Positions 49,843 through 58,286 of a DNA stretch of 64,000 nucleotides are shown piece by piece (within the stretch, counting starts at the first letter, position 1; every line of letters begins with the position of its first letter). The translations under genes were made by a program, and so were the position numbers. A model generated the notes under the pieces. It ran no database searches. It was not told the origin of the DNA and worked only from the letters and a program-made list of their open reading frames with translations. The stretch covers positions 9,114,001 through 9,178,000 of the forward strand of contig OY970235.1 of assembly GCA_963714145.1 (NCBI GenBank). Reading direction: 5' to 3'. Source of the DNA: JBBWZH01 sp035544115. GTDB taxonomy: Bacteria > Actinomycetota > Actinomycetes > Mycobacteriales > CADCTP01.

Positions 49843-52451
49843 CCCGGGCCCGGTACGGGCCGGCCGGTGGCCTTCCGGCCCCGGCCAACCCGGCCGCCGG
49901 TGCCTGGCGCGGGGCCGGCACTGTCCGGAGTGGACGGTTGGGGCTGGTCGCCGGGCGCGGCCGGTTCCGCGTCCACCGGGTCGACCGGCCCGCCAGCCGG
50001 GCGCCGGCGCGGCGCCGGCGAGCCCTTCGCCGGCCGTGCCGGCGGTGGCGGCTCGGCCCGCGCGGTCCGTCCGGCCGGCGCGTCGGGTCGCGCCGGAGCG
50101 CGCGGGGCGGGCGGCCCGGCCGGGGGCGGCTGCGGCACCGCCATCGGGCGGGCCAGCAGGCCCTGCACGGCGGCCTCGTACGCCTCGTCGGTCCAGTAGT
50201 CGGAGTGCATGCGGATGGGCGGCGGCACGGTGTCGTGCGGCGGGCAGCCGAAGCTGACCGGGTCGTTCAGCATGCGGTCGATGCGGGCGTGCCGGGCCGG
50301 GTCGGCGGGGAAGACCGGGCCGCCGATCGGGTCGGTGAGCCGGCTCAGGTTGGTCCAGCGCTGGCTGAGGTAGTCGTCCAGCCGGGTCAGCGTGGTCGTG
50401 TCGAAGTAGGCCGGGAAGTAGCGGGCGTACAGCCGGTGCAGCGGGCAGCCGTAGGTGAGCAGCCGGATCCGGGCCAGCGCCGGCTCGGGCATCTGCAGCA
50501 GCGCCGCCGCACTCAGGATCGTGCCCTGGCTGTGCGCGGACAGCAGCACGTCGCCACGGCCGAGCCCGGGCGTGGCCAGCCAGTTCGCGCGGCGGATCAG
50601 GTCGGGCACGGCGCGCTCGGCGTAGCAGGGCGGGGCCAGCGGGTGCGCGCCGCGCGGCCAGAACGTGCCGACGTCCCAGAGGATGCCGACGATCCGGCGC
50701 AGCTTCGGCCCCCGGTACGCGGCCCGGCCGAGGATCAGCAGGGCCACCGCGAACCCGCTGACCAGCCAGGTGCCGAGGTTGGTGAGGAAGCTGACGGTCG
50801 GCGCCAGTGCCGACAGGTGGCGCTCGGCCAGCACCGCCGGCGGGGCCGAGGTGAGCACCACCGCCAGCGTCATCAGCAGCGCGATGACCGCGCCGGGCAG
50901 CACCAGCGTGGCGATCAACACCGGCGCGCTGTCGGTCAGCGCGGCGGCCAGCCGGGTGCGGGCCACCCGGCGCAGCCGGTTCCGGTCCTCCCGGTACGGG
51001 TTCAGCCCCGGCTCGGCCCCGCGCAGTTCGCTGACGTAGTCGCGCTCGGCCCTGCTCAGCACCTTGCCGCGCATCCGGGCGGCCAGTACGCCGAGGACGA
51101 GCAGCAGCAGGCCGGCGAGCGCGATCAGGAAGCCGAGGCTGGCCCAGGAGTACTGGGGCGGCGGCGCCAGCGGGCTGACCGTGCTCATGCTGGGCTTGTT
51201 CTGGGTGCCGGCGCCGTCCAGGAAGTCGGCCACCCGGAACGCCAGCCCGGCGGAGAACGCGCAGGCCAGCAGCAGCCCGATGGAGGCCATCAAGGGGGCG
51301 GCGAAGCCGCGCAGCGCGGTGCCGGCCGGCACCGCCCGGCGTTGCGCCCAGACCAGCCCGGTGACCACCAGCAGCAGCACCGCCTGGGCGCAGAACAGCA
51401 TGGTGACCAGGTTCGGGTAGCCGGGCAGCGCGGGGGTGCGGGGCCAGCGGGCCCGGGCCGGCAGTGCCACGTACAGCGCCGCGGCGGCGGCGACCACCAG
51501 GCTCACCGGCGCCACCGCGCGGGCCAGGGTGGCCGACCGGTCGCGGCGCGGCGCCGGCGCGCGGTCGACCACCCCGCGCAGCCCGAGCAGCACGGTCACG
51601 GTGCCGGCGAGCAATGCGAGCACGGCGACCAGGGCCCAGCCGGCGGCGGCCAGCAGCGGCCGGTGGCTGAGCCGGTCAGCCCGCAGCGCGGGGCCGACGA
51701 GCAGCGCGGTGAGCGCGATCGTGCCGCCGGCCACGTGGATCGAGCGCAGCCGGCGGACCAGGTGCCGGCCGTACCAGAAGCTGGGGTCGGCCATCGGCAG
51801 GTCCGGCCGGTCGGCCCGCTGCGGCATCAGCACCGACTCGTAGCTGCTCCAGGTGCGCCGGCCGAGGTACCAGAGCAGCGCGATCACCGCGGCCGGGCCG
51901 AGCGCGCCGATCAGCACCCGCCGCCCCGGCTCGCTCCAGTAGCCGTCCGACAGCCAGCGCAGCCAGGACCGGCTGGCCCCGCAGGTCTGGCCCGGCCCGG
52001 TGCACTGCCAGCCGATCAGGTTCATCGAGACGCCGGCCGCGGCCAGCACCATCGTCGCGGTCAGGCTCAGCGCGAGCAGCCGCAGCAACCAGCGGGTCAG
52101 CCGGTCGAGCTTGCCGGTGCGGCACGGCCGCATCCAGTACGCGACGTTGACCAGGGTGAACGGCAGCAGCAGCAACCAGAGCGCGCGGGCCGACGCGCCG
52201 GAGGTGAGGCTGCCCCAGCTGAACGCCTCCGGCACCACCGCCCCCGGCCGGGCCGGCGAGCTGGTCGCCTGGCCGCGCCGGTAGAAGCCGGACAGCTGAT
52301 CGCCGGCGACCCGGACCGCCCACGGATCGGCGAGCAGCGCCTCCGGCGGAGTGCCGCTGACGCCGTGCACCCGCAGCTCGATGACCGCACCGAGCTGTGC
52401 CGCCTCGGGGCTGGTGCCCAGCCCTGGGCCAGCCCCCCCGACCTGGACCAC
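49650..52451 (-). CDS. Large membrane protein with hydrolase-like motif
   Basis: The 933-aa protein starts with a soluble piece (IELRVHGVSGTPPEALL), a form seen at the start of alpha/beta-hydrolase-type proteins. Nine or ten helices follow between about 85 and 590, and then a soluble domain with LLSAHSQGTILSAAALLQM, where S in HSQG fits the nucleophile elbow, plus CPLHRLYARYFPAYF. The last 150 residues are Pro/Arg/Ala-rich. A membrane lipase or esterase of unknown substrate is the best guess. The stop lies inside the DedA tail on the other strand. Confidence 0.75.
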   Translation of the reverse strand: MVQVGGAGPGLGTSPEAAQLGAVIELRVHGVSGTPPEALLADPWAVRVAGDQLSGFYRRGQATSSPARPGAVVPEAFSWGSLTSGASARALWLLLLPFTLVNVAYWMRPCRTGKLDRLTRWLLRLLALSLTATMVLAAAGVSMNLIGWQCTGPGQTCGASRSWLRWLSDGYWSEPGRRVLIGALGPAAVIALLWYLGRRTWSSYESVLMPQRADRPDLPMADPSFWYGRHLVRRLRSIHVAGGTIALTALLVGPALRADRLSHRPLLAAAGWALVAVLALLAGTVTVLLGLRGVVDRAPAPRRDRSATLARAVAPVSLVVAAAAALYVALPARARWPRTPALPGYPNLVTMLFCAQAVLLLVVTGLVWAQRRAVPAGTALRGFAAPLMASIGLLLACAFSAGLAFRVADFLDGAGTQNKPSMSTVSPLAPPPQYSWASLGFLIALAGLLLLVLGVLAARMRGKVLSRAERDYVSELRGAEPGLNPYREDRNRLRRVARTRLAAALTDSAPVLIATLVLPGAVIALLMTLAVVLTSAPPAVLAERHLSALAPTVSFLTNLGTWLVSGFAVALLILGRAAYRGPKLRRIVGILWDVGTFWPRGAHPLAPPCYAERAVPDLIRRANWLATPGLGRGDVLLSAHSQGTILSAAALLQMPEPALARIRLLTYGCPLHRLYARYFPAYFDTTTLTRLDDYLSQRWTNLSRLTDPIGGPVFPADPARHARIDRMLNDPVSFGCPPHDTVPPPIRMHSDYWTDEAYEAAVQGLLARPMAVPQPPPAGPPAPRAPARPDAPAGRTARAEPPPPARPAKGSPAPRRRPAGGPVDPVDAEPAAPGDQPQPSTPDSAGPAPGTGGRVGRGRKATGRPVPGPGQPTERSTPASRRPSGTPTTGESSDTRASGSTGKPAPTTAANQTGDPPAADPAEGRAAGDEPSD

Positions 52452-52462
52452 GACCGACCCCT

Positions 52463-52498
52463 TTTCCTCACCGCGGCGAGCCCGCCGCGGTGAGGAAA
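52463..52498. terminator. Perfect 16-bp hairpin
   Basis: TTTCCTCACCGCGGCG and CGCCGCGGTGAGGAAA pair without mismatch around AGCC. It lies downstream of the PTS EIIC gene and just above the start of the membrane-protein gene, and reads as a terminator on either strand. Confidence 0.75.
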
Positions 52499-52527
52499 CT
52501 ACGCCCTTCCACCGACACTTCGCGCCC

Positions 52528-52562
52528 GGACTCCGGGACCGCGGTCAGCGGTCCCGGAGTCC
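52528..52562. terminator. Perfect 15-bp hairpin after the PTS EIIC gene
   Basis: GGACTCCGGGACCGC and GCGGTCCCGGAGTCC pair perfectly around a 5-base loop, 27 bases downstream of the EIIC stop on the minus strand. It makes a tandem terminator with the hairpin at 52463-52498. Confidence 0.75.
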
Positions 52563-52589
52563 GTCGGGGGCGGCCAGCTGATCGGTGGA

Positions 52590-53933
52590 TCAGGTGGCGG
52601 GTAGCCCGTCCGTGGGCCGGTTCGGCTCGGCACCGGCCGGTTCGGCGGCCGGTTGTTCGGCCAGCCGATCGGCCCGGCGGTCCCGGGCGGATGATCCGGC
52701 GTCGTCCGCCTCCGGTTCCCGTCCCGGCGTCATCAGGTTGAAGCGCTGGATGAGGAACCTGAAGAGGAAGTAGTAGACGAACGCGTAGACGGCGCCGATG
52801 ACGAGCACCAGCCCCGGGTTGTGGGTGTTCGACTTGCCGAAGTTCAGCAGGTAGTCGATCAACCCGGCGGAGAACCCGAAGCCGATCTTCACGTTCAGCG
52901 CGGCGGCCAGCGCCAGTGAGATGCCGGTGAGCACCGCGTGCACCGCGAACAGCATCGGCGCGACGAACAGGAACGCGAACTCGATCGGCTCGGTGACGCC
53001 GGTGACCAGGGAGGCGATCGCGGCGGAGATCATGATGCCGCCGATGACCTTGCGCCGCTCCGGCCGCGCCTCGTGGATCATCGCGAGCGCGGCGGCCGGC
53101 AGCCCGAACATCATCACCGGGAAGAACCCGGCCATGAACGTACCGGTGCCCTGCTTGCCGGCGAAGTAGCAGGTCAGGTCGCCGTGCTGGACCGCGCCGG
53201 CGGCGTTGGTGCAGTCGCCGATGGTGAACCAGACGATCGAGTTCACCACGTGGTGCAGGCCGAAGGGCAGCAGCGCGCGGTTGACCACGCCGTAGACGCC
53301 GGCGCCGATCGAGCCGTTGTCGGCGGTCCAGTTGCCGATCGGGGTGAGCACGTGGTCGCCGATCGGCGGCCAGATCAGCCGGAACAGCACGCCGATCAGC
53401 AGCCCGACGACCGCCATCACGATCGGTACGAACCGCCGGCCGCCGAAGAACGCCAGCCACGGCACCAGCTTGATCCGGTGGTACCGCTGCCAGAGGATCG
53501 CGGCGAGCAGGCCGATCGTGATGCCGCCGATCACGCCGGGGACCGCGGTGCTGGCGGTGTCCTTGGTGAGCGCGGTGTAGACGTTGTTGAAGACGAGGTA
53601 GCCGACCAGCGCGGACAGCGCGGTGGAGCCGTCCGACCGGCGGGCGAACCCGATCGCGACGCCGACCGCGAAGATCAGCGCGAGGTTGTCGAAGACCGCC
53701 CCGCCGGCCGCGCCGAGGGCGTTCGCGACGTTGATCGTCCAGTGGAAGCCGCCGTACTGAGCCAGCCCCTTGGGGCCGAGCATGTCGTCCTGGCCGAACC
53801 GGAGCAGCAGCGCCGCCGCCGGCAGCACCGCGATCGGCATCATCAGGCTGCGGCCGATCCGCTGCAGCACGGCCAGCGTGCGGTTGCTGGTGGGCGCGGC
53901 GGCCGGCAGCCCGTCCGCGGCCGTGGCGCTCAC
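52590..53933 (-). CDS. PTS transporter EIIC subunit, glucose/N-acetylglucosamine family
   Basis: The 447-aa protein is the membrane channel of a phosphotransferase system. About ten helices include SLMMPIAVLPAAALLLRFGQ, GLHHVVNSIVWFTIGDC, and the conserved TGVTEPIEFAFLFVAP with the sugar-binding Glu. The C-terminal 45 residues are polar and disordered; no EIIB domain is fused. A separate EIIB (57546) and EIIA (57779) complete the set. By context with nagA and DasR the sugar is probably N-acetylglucosamine, as for NagE2 of Streptomyces. GTG 53933 is the start. Confidence 0.9.
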   Translation of the reverse strand: MSATAADGLPAAAPTSNRTLAVLQRIGRSLMMPIAVLPAAALLLRFGQDDMLGPKGLAQYGGFHWTINVANALGAAGGAVFDNLALIFAVGVAIGFARRSDGSTALSALVGYLVFNNVYTALTKDTASTAVPGVIGGITIGLLAAILWQRYHRIKLVPWLAFFGGRRFVPIVMAVVGLLIGVLFRLIWPPIGDHVLTPIGNWTADNGSIGAGVYGVVNRALLPFGLHHVVNSIVWFTIGDCTNAAGAVQHGDLTCYFAGKQGTGTFMAGFFPVMMFGLPAAALAMIHEARPERRKVIGGIMISAAIASLVTGVTEPIEFAFLFVAPMLFAVHAVLTGISLALAAALNVKIGFGFSAGLIDYLLNFGKSNTHNPGLVLVIGAVYAFVYYFLFRFLIQRFNLMTPGREPEADDAGSSARDRRADRLAEQPAAEPAGAEPNRPTDGLPAT

Positions 53934-54110
53934 TGCCGGACCCCTTCGCTCCGGGCGCCGGGTTGGCCGCCGGGTCGGGCGGGCGGGGTTTTTCTTGCCG
54001 GTTCGGGGGATTGGCTCACTGGGGCCTCCTCGACGCAGGACATGAAGGACCGACCCGGGGCAGCGGTGTCCTCGGGGGTGTGGCCGATATTCAGTTCCCC
54101 GTTGTCGCGG

Positions 54111-54131
54111 GCCCGGGCGGACGGCCCGGGC
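54111..54131 (-). terminator. Hairpin after the gntR gene
   Basis: Two copies of the self-complementary GCCCGGGC are separated by five bases, just downstream of the regulator stop. It may end or attenuate transcription before the EIIC gene. The rest of the 205-bp gap to the EIIC start shows nothing further. Confidence 0.5.
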
Positions 54132-54138
54132 GGGTAGT

Positions 54139-54954
54139 TCAGTGCACGCGCGGTGAGGGGCGCGGTACGTCCAGCGCGACGTGCAACTGGTACCGGTCCG
54201 CGCGGTAGGTGGAGAGGGCCAGTTCCACCGGCGTCCCGGCGGCGAACGAGCGGCGTTGCAGCAGCAGGACGGCGCTGCCGGCGGGCAGTTCGAGCAGGGT
54301 GGCGTCGGCCGGGTCGACGATGCCGGCCTCGATGGTCTGCTCGCCGGAATCCAACAGGATGCCGAACCGCTGCGCCAGCACGTCGTACAGGGAGCGGTCG
54401 GCCAGCGACTCGTCGGCCAGCCCCGGCGCGACCGCCTCCGGGATGTGCGAGCGTTCCATCGCCATCGGGATGCCGTTGGCGGTGCGCAGCCGCTCGATCA
54501 CGTGCACCGGGGCACCGGTCTCGATGCCGAGTGAGCGGGCCAGGTGCGCGGTGGCCGGGGCGGTGCGCCGGTCGATGTCGCGCGAGCCGGGGGAGAGCCC
54601 GCGGGCCTGCATGTCCTCGGTGAACGAGGCCAGCCGCAGCGGCATCTCGATCTTCGGCCGGGCCACGAACGTGCCCTTGCCCTGCACCCGGTAGAGCCGG
54701 CCCTCGGAGACCAGGTGGTCGACCGCCTGCCGGACCGTCATCCGGGACAGCCCGTACCGTTGGGAAAGCTCGCGCTCGGACGGGATCGCCTGGTCGACGC
54801 CGAGTTCGGTCTCCACCAGGTCGAGCAGGATCTCGCGCAACTGGAAGTACTTCGGGACGGGGCTGGCGTGGTCGATGCCGGACGGGTCGAGCCGGACGCC
54901 GGTGGGGGCGCCAGCCAGGTCGACACCCTGGGCACCGCGGTTCACCTCGGCCAT
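54139..54954 (-). CDS. dasR: GntR/HutC-family regulator, DasR-like
   Basis: The 271-aa protein has an N-terminal winged helix (about 35-100: VPKYFQLREILLDLV, IPSERELSQRYGLSRMTVRQAV) and a UTRA effector domain (about 110-265: FTEDMQARGLSPGS, HVIERLRTANGIPMAMERSHIP). Streptomyces DasR binds GlcN-6-P or GlcNAc-6-P through this domain and represses amino-sugar genes. The ATG at 54954 has AGGAGGG upstream. It stands divergent from nagA with a dre-like operator between, and on the same strand above the PTS EIIC gene. Assignment rests on family and context; the symbol is tentative. Confidence 0.88.
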   Translation of the reverse strand: MAEVNRGAQGVDLAGAPTGVRLDPSGIDHASPVPKYFQLREILLDLVETELGVDQAIPSERELSQRYGLSRMTVRQAVDHLVSEGRLYRVQGKGTFVARPKIEMPLRLASFTEDMQARGLSPGSRDIDRRTAPATAHLARSLGIETGAPVHVIERLRTANGIPMAMERSHIPEAVAPGLADESLADRSLYDVLAQRFGILLDSGEQTIEAGIVDPADATLLELPAGSAVLLLQRRSFAAGTPVELALSTYRADRYQLHVALDVPRPSPRVH

Positions 54955-54990
54955 TGCGCGCCCTCCTCTCCGCGTCCTACAGTCCACGCA

Positions 54991-55025
54991 ACTGGTCTGT
55001 ACTGGTCTAGTCGGGACTAGACCAG
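54991..55025. promoter_or_regulatory. dre-like DasR operator
   Basis: CTGGTCTAGTC (55002-55012) and GACTAGACCAG (55015-55025) form a perfect 11-bp inverted repeat around GG, preceded by a further half-site ACTGGTCTGT at 54991. The arms match the Streptomyces dre consensus core TGGTCTAGACCA. It lies between the regulator and nagA and should control both. Confidence 0.85.
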
Positions 55026-55058
55026 AGGTCAGCAGTTCTGTCAACGTTGGGGGTCAGT

Positions 55059-56360
55059 GTGCTCGTGATCTCGGCGCCGCGCGTGCTGGTGGATGGAGTC
55101 CTGGTCGGTCCGGCGGTGGTGGCCGTGGCGGACGGGGCCGTCGCCGGGGTTGCCAGCGGCCTGACGTACCAGGGCCGGCCGGCCGACATCACGCTGCCTA
55201 CCGGGGTGCTCGCCCCGGGCCTGGTCGACCTGCAGGTGAACGGCTACTACGGCGCCGACTTCGTGGACGCCACCGCCGAGCAGTGGGCGTCCATCCGGCG
55301 GCGGCTGCTGGAAACCGGCGTGACCGCGTTCATGCCCACCTTCATCACTGCGCCGGTGCCCCGGCTCGCGTCGGCGCTGAAGCGGACCGCCGAGGTGCTG
55401 CGCGGTCTGCCGGCCGGCGGGGCCCGGGTCCTCGGCGTGCACGTCGAGGGGCCGTTCATCTCGCCCCGGCGGCACGGCGCGCACAACACCGACTGGATGT
55501 GCGACCCGACCCCGGACGCGGTGGCCGAGCTGCTGGCCGCCGCGCCCGGGCTGCTGAAGCTGCACACGCTGGCGCCCGAGCTGCCCGGCGCGCTGGCCGC
55601 GATCCGCCAGCTGGCCGCGGCCGGTGTGCTGGTCAGCGTCGGGCACAGCAACGCCACCGCGGCCGAGGTGGCGGCCGCCGCGGACGCCGGCGCCCGGATG
55701 GTCACCCACCTGTTCAACGCGCAGCGGCCGCTGCACCACCGCGAGCCGGGTGTGGTCGGCCAGGCGCTGGTCGACCACCGGCTCACCAGCGGCCTGATCG
55801 CGGACCTGATCCACGTGGTGGGTCCGGTCTGCCGGCTGGCGTTCCAGACCGCGCCGGGCCGGATCGTGCTGGTGACCGACGCGGCCGCGGCCGCCGGGAT
55901 GCCGCGTGGCCGGTACGAGCTGGGTGGCGAGGAGGTCACCGTGGATGGCAGCGGTCCACCGGTGCGGGCCGACGGCACGATCGCCGGCTCCGGCCTGCGG
56001 CTGGACGACGCGGTCGCCAACGTGGTGGCCGAGGGGGTCGACCTGACCACCGCGCTGAACGCCGCGACCCGGCTGCCGGCCGATCTGATCGGCCGCCCCG
56101 AGCTGGGCCGGATCAGCGCCGGTGCGCTGGCCGACCTGGTCTGGCTGTCGGACGACCTGCGCACCCGGGCCACCTGGGTGGCCGGCGAGCTCGGCTACGG
56201 CGAGATCCCCGGCGGAGTGCCCGGTGGAGCCCGCGCTGGCGGGCCCGACGGGGTCCCGGACCGGGCGCCGGACGGGGCCGGCGGCCCAGGGCCGGACGGG
56301 GTGGCCGGTGCGGTCCCGGACGGGGTGCCCGGCGGCGTCCCGGGCCAGGTGCGGGCGTGA
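55059..56360 (+). CDS. nagA: N-acetylglucosamine-6-phosphate deacetylase
   Basis: NagA converts GlcNAc-6-P to GlcN-6-P and acetate. The amidohydrolase core shows DLQVNGYYGADF, GVHVEGPFISPRRHGAH with the metal-binding Glu, VSVGHSNATAAE, MVTHLFNAQRPLHHREPG and VTDAAAAAG with the catalytic Asp. The last 45 residues are a Gly/Pro/Asp-rich extension (PDGVPDRAPDGAGGPG) absent in most homologues. GTG 55059 is preferred (GGGGGT just upstream); TTG 55047 adds four residues. It begins the amino-sugar operon and its stop overlaps the next start as GTGA. Confidence 0.93.
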   Translation: MLVISAPRVLVDGVLVGPAVVAVADGAVAGVASGLTYQGRPADITLPTGVLAPGLVDLQVNGYYGADFVDATAEQWASIRRRLLETGVTAFMPTFITAPVPRLASALKRTAEVLRGLPAGGARVLGVHVEGPFISPRRHGAHNTDWMCDPTPDAVAELLAAAPGLLKLHTLAPELPGALAAIRQLAAAGVLVSVGHSNATAAEVAAAADAGARMVTHLFNAQRPLHHREPGVVGQALVDHRLTSGLIADLIHVVGPVCRLAFQTAPGRIVLVTDAAAAAGMPRGRYELGGEEVTVDGSGPPVRADGTIAGSGLRLDDAVANVVAEGVDLTTALNAATRLPADLIGRPELGRISAGALADLVWLSDDLRTRATWVAGELGYGEIPGGVPGGARAGGPDGVPDRAPDGAGGPGPDGVAGAVPDGVPGGVPGQVRA

Positions 56361-57520
56361 CCGCGGCTGGCGGCCGGCCGGAGCCCGCCGAGCTGGTGAC
56401 CGGGCCGGCCGCGGCGGCGCCCGCCGGCGCCGGGACCCGGATGCTGGCCGAGATCGCCGAGCAGCCGGTCGCGCTGCGACGCACCCTGGACGAGCTGCTG
56501 CCGCGGGTGCCCGAGATCGCCGCGCTGGCCGGCCGGACCAGGCAGGTGCTGTTCGTGGCCCGCGGCTCGTCCGACAACGCGGCGGTCTACGGCCGGTACC
56601 TGTGTGAGGTGCGGGCCGGCCGGCTGGCCACGCTCGCCTCGCCGTCGGTGGCCACCCTGTACCGGCGCCGGCTGCCGCTGGACGGGGTGCTGGCGGTCGG
56701 GCTGTCCCAGTCCGGGGCGACCGCGGAGATCGTGGAGACGCTCGGCTGGGCCCGGGACTGCGGTGCCGCGACCATCGCGGTCACCAACGAGGCGGCGTCC
56801 CCGCTGGCGTCGGTGGCGGACCTGGCGCTGGTGACCGCGGCCGGGCCGGAGCTCGCCCTGCCGGCGACCAAGACGTACACCACCCAGTTGGCCGCGCTGG
56901 CCGTGCTCGGCCTGGCGCTGTCGGAAACCGACGATGCCCTGTTCCGGGCCGCGCTGCGGCGGGCGCCGGACTCGGTCGAGGCGCTGCTCGGGGTGGCTGC
57001 CGCGGCCGACGAGCTGGCCGCTGAGCTGGTCGGCGTGCGCGGGGTGGTGGTGTCCGGCCGGGGTTACGCCTCGTCCACCGCGCTGGAGTTGGCGCTGAAG
57101 TTCAAGGAGACCTGTTACCTGAACGCGTCCGGGCTGTCCTACGCCGACCTGCTGCACGGCCCGATCGCGGTGGTCGGCCCGGATACGCCGGCGCTGCTGG
57201 TCGCGGCCAGCGACGGACCGGCGCTGCCCGGGGTGGTCGCGCTGGCCCGCCGGGTCACCGAGGCCGGCGCCCGCGCGTACGGCGTCGGCGGCGGGGTGGA
57301 GCTGGCGGCGGCCTGCGACCGGGCGCTGGCCGGCCCGGCGCTGCCCGAGGATGTGGCACCGCTCGCGCTCACGGTGCCCGGCCAGCTGGTCGTCGAGGCG
57401 CTGGCCCGGCGGCTGGGCATCGACCCGGACGCGCCGCGTGGCCTGCGCAAGATCACCCAGACCGACCCGGACGGCGGCGCGCGGTCCACAATCGACCCGG
57501 GCGCGGCGCGCCCGACCTGA
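56357..57520 (+). CDS. Double-SIS-domain protein, probable GlcN-6-P deaminase (NagB-II type)
   Basis: The 387-aa protein has two SIS domains (about 40-180 and 220-340): VLFVARGSSDNAAVYGRY, VGLSQSGATAEIVETL, GVVVSGRGYASSTALELALKFKE in short segments, and DLLHGPIAVV. There is no glutaminase domain, so it is not GlmS. The C-terminal LGIDPDAPRGLRKITQT matches the GlmS/AgaS isomerase tail. NagB-II enzymes of this type convert GlcN-6-P to fructose-6-P and ammonia. Located between nagA and the PTS genes and overlapping nagA by four bases, it fits the missing deaminase of the pathway. Confidence 0.85.
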   Translation: MTAAGGRPEPAELVTGPAAAAPAGAGTRMLAEIAEQPVALRRTLDELLPRVPEIAALAGRTRQVLFVARGSSDNAAVYGRYLCEVRAGRLATLASPSVATLYRRRLPLDGVLAVGLSQSGATAEIVETLGWARDCGAATIAVTNEAASPLASVADLALVTAAGPELALPATKTYTTQLAALAVLGLALSETDDALFRAALRRAPDSVEALLGVAAAADELAAELVGVRGVVVSGRGYASSTALELALKFKETCYLNASGLSYADLLHGPIAVVGPDTPALLVAASDGPALPGVVALARRVTEAGARAYGVGGGVELAAACDRALAGPALPEDVAPLALTVPGQLVVEALARRLGIDPDAPRGLRKITQTDPDGGARSTIDPGAARPT

Positions 57521-57545
57521 TCCCGCAGACGTGAGGGGCCTCGAG

Positions 57546-57782
57546 ATGGCGGACAAGGCGGCGGCGATCATCGCCGGGCTGGGCGGCGCGGACAACATCC
57601 TCGACATGGAGCCGTGCGCGACCCGGCTCCGCACCGAGGTCCGCGACCCAGCCAAAGTTGACACCGCGGCGCTGAAGAAGGCCGGCGCGTACGGCGTGCT
57701 CACCGCCGGCACGGTGATCCAGGTGGTGGTCGGCCCGGAGGCCGACACGCTCGCCAGCGATATCGAGGATCTGCTCGAATGA
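57546..57782 (+). CDS. PTS EIIB subunit, glucose/GlcNAc family
   Basis: The 78-aa phosphocarrier has its phosphorylated Cys24 in MEPCATRLRTEV, the family signature. It would take the phosphate from EIIA and give it to the sugar in EIIC. Separate EIIB proteins of this kind (NagF in Streptomyces) occur in actinobacterial GlcNAc systems. The stop overlaps the EIIA start as ATGA, and GAGG precedes the ATG. Its EIIC partner is probably the protein encoded at 52590-53933 on the opposite strand. Confidence 0.92.
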   Translation: MADKAAAIIAGLGGADNILDMEPCATRLRTEVRDPAKVDTAALKKAGAYGVLTAGTVIQVVVGPEADTLASDIEDLLE

Positions 57783-58264
57783 GTGCCGCGGCCGGCCCGG
57801 CCGAGCCGGCGGTGACGACGCTGGATGTGCTGGCGCCGATGGCCGGCCGGGTGCTGCCGCTGGCCGAGGTACCGGACCCGGTGTTCTCGGCCGCGATGGT
57901 CGGGCCGGGGCTGGCGGTGGCGCCGGAACTGGCCCCGGGCACCGCGGTCGCCCCGGTGGCCGGGCGGATCGTGACGCTGCACCCGCACGCGTTCGTGCTC
58001 GAAGCCGGCCCGGGCCGGGGCGTGCTGGTGCACCTCGGCCTGGACACCGTGCAGTTGCACGGCGCCGGCTTCACCCTGCTCGCCGCGGCCGGCGACCTGG
58101 TGACCGCCGGCCAGCCGGTGGTCCGGTGGGACCCGGCCGCGGTCACCGCCGGCGGCCGCTCCGCGGTCTGCCCGGTGGTCGCGCTGGATGCCGACGGGTC
58201 TGCGCTGGCCGACCTCGCCGCCGGCCCGATCGCCGCCGGCGCGCTGCTCTTCCGCTGGACCTGA
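57779..58264 (+). CDS. PTS EIIA subunit, glucose family (Crr-like)
   Basis: The 161-aa phosphocarrier has the active His85 in GVLVHLGLDTVQL and the auxiliary His70 in LHPHAF. It receives phosphate from HPr and passes it to EIIB. Its order with EIIB and nagA suggests dedication to amino-sugar uptake, though in Streptomyces the same protein type (Crr) serves several sugars. Translation is coupled to EIIB by a four-base overlap. No regulatory domain is fused. Confidence 0.92.
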   Translation: MSAAAGPAEPAVTTLDVLAPMAGRVLPLAEVPDPVFSAAMVGPGLAVAPELAPGTAVAPVAGRIVTLHPHAFVLEAGPGRGVLVHLGLDTVQLHGAGFTLLAAAGDLVTAGQPVVRWDPAAVTAGGRSAVCPVVALDADGSALADLAAGPIAAGALLFRWT

Positions 58265-58286
58265 CCGACCGGACGAGGGAGCCGAC

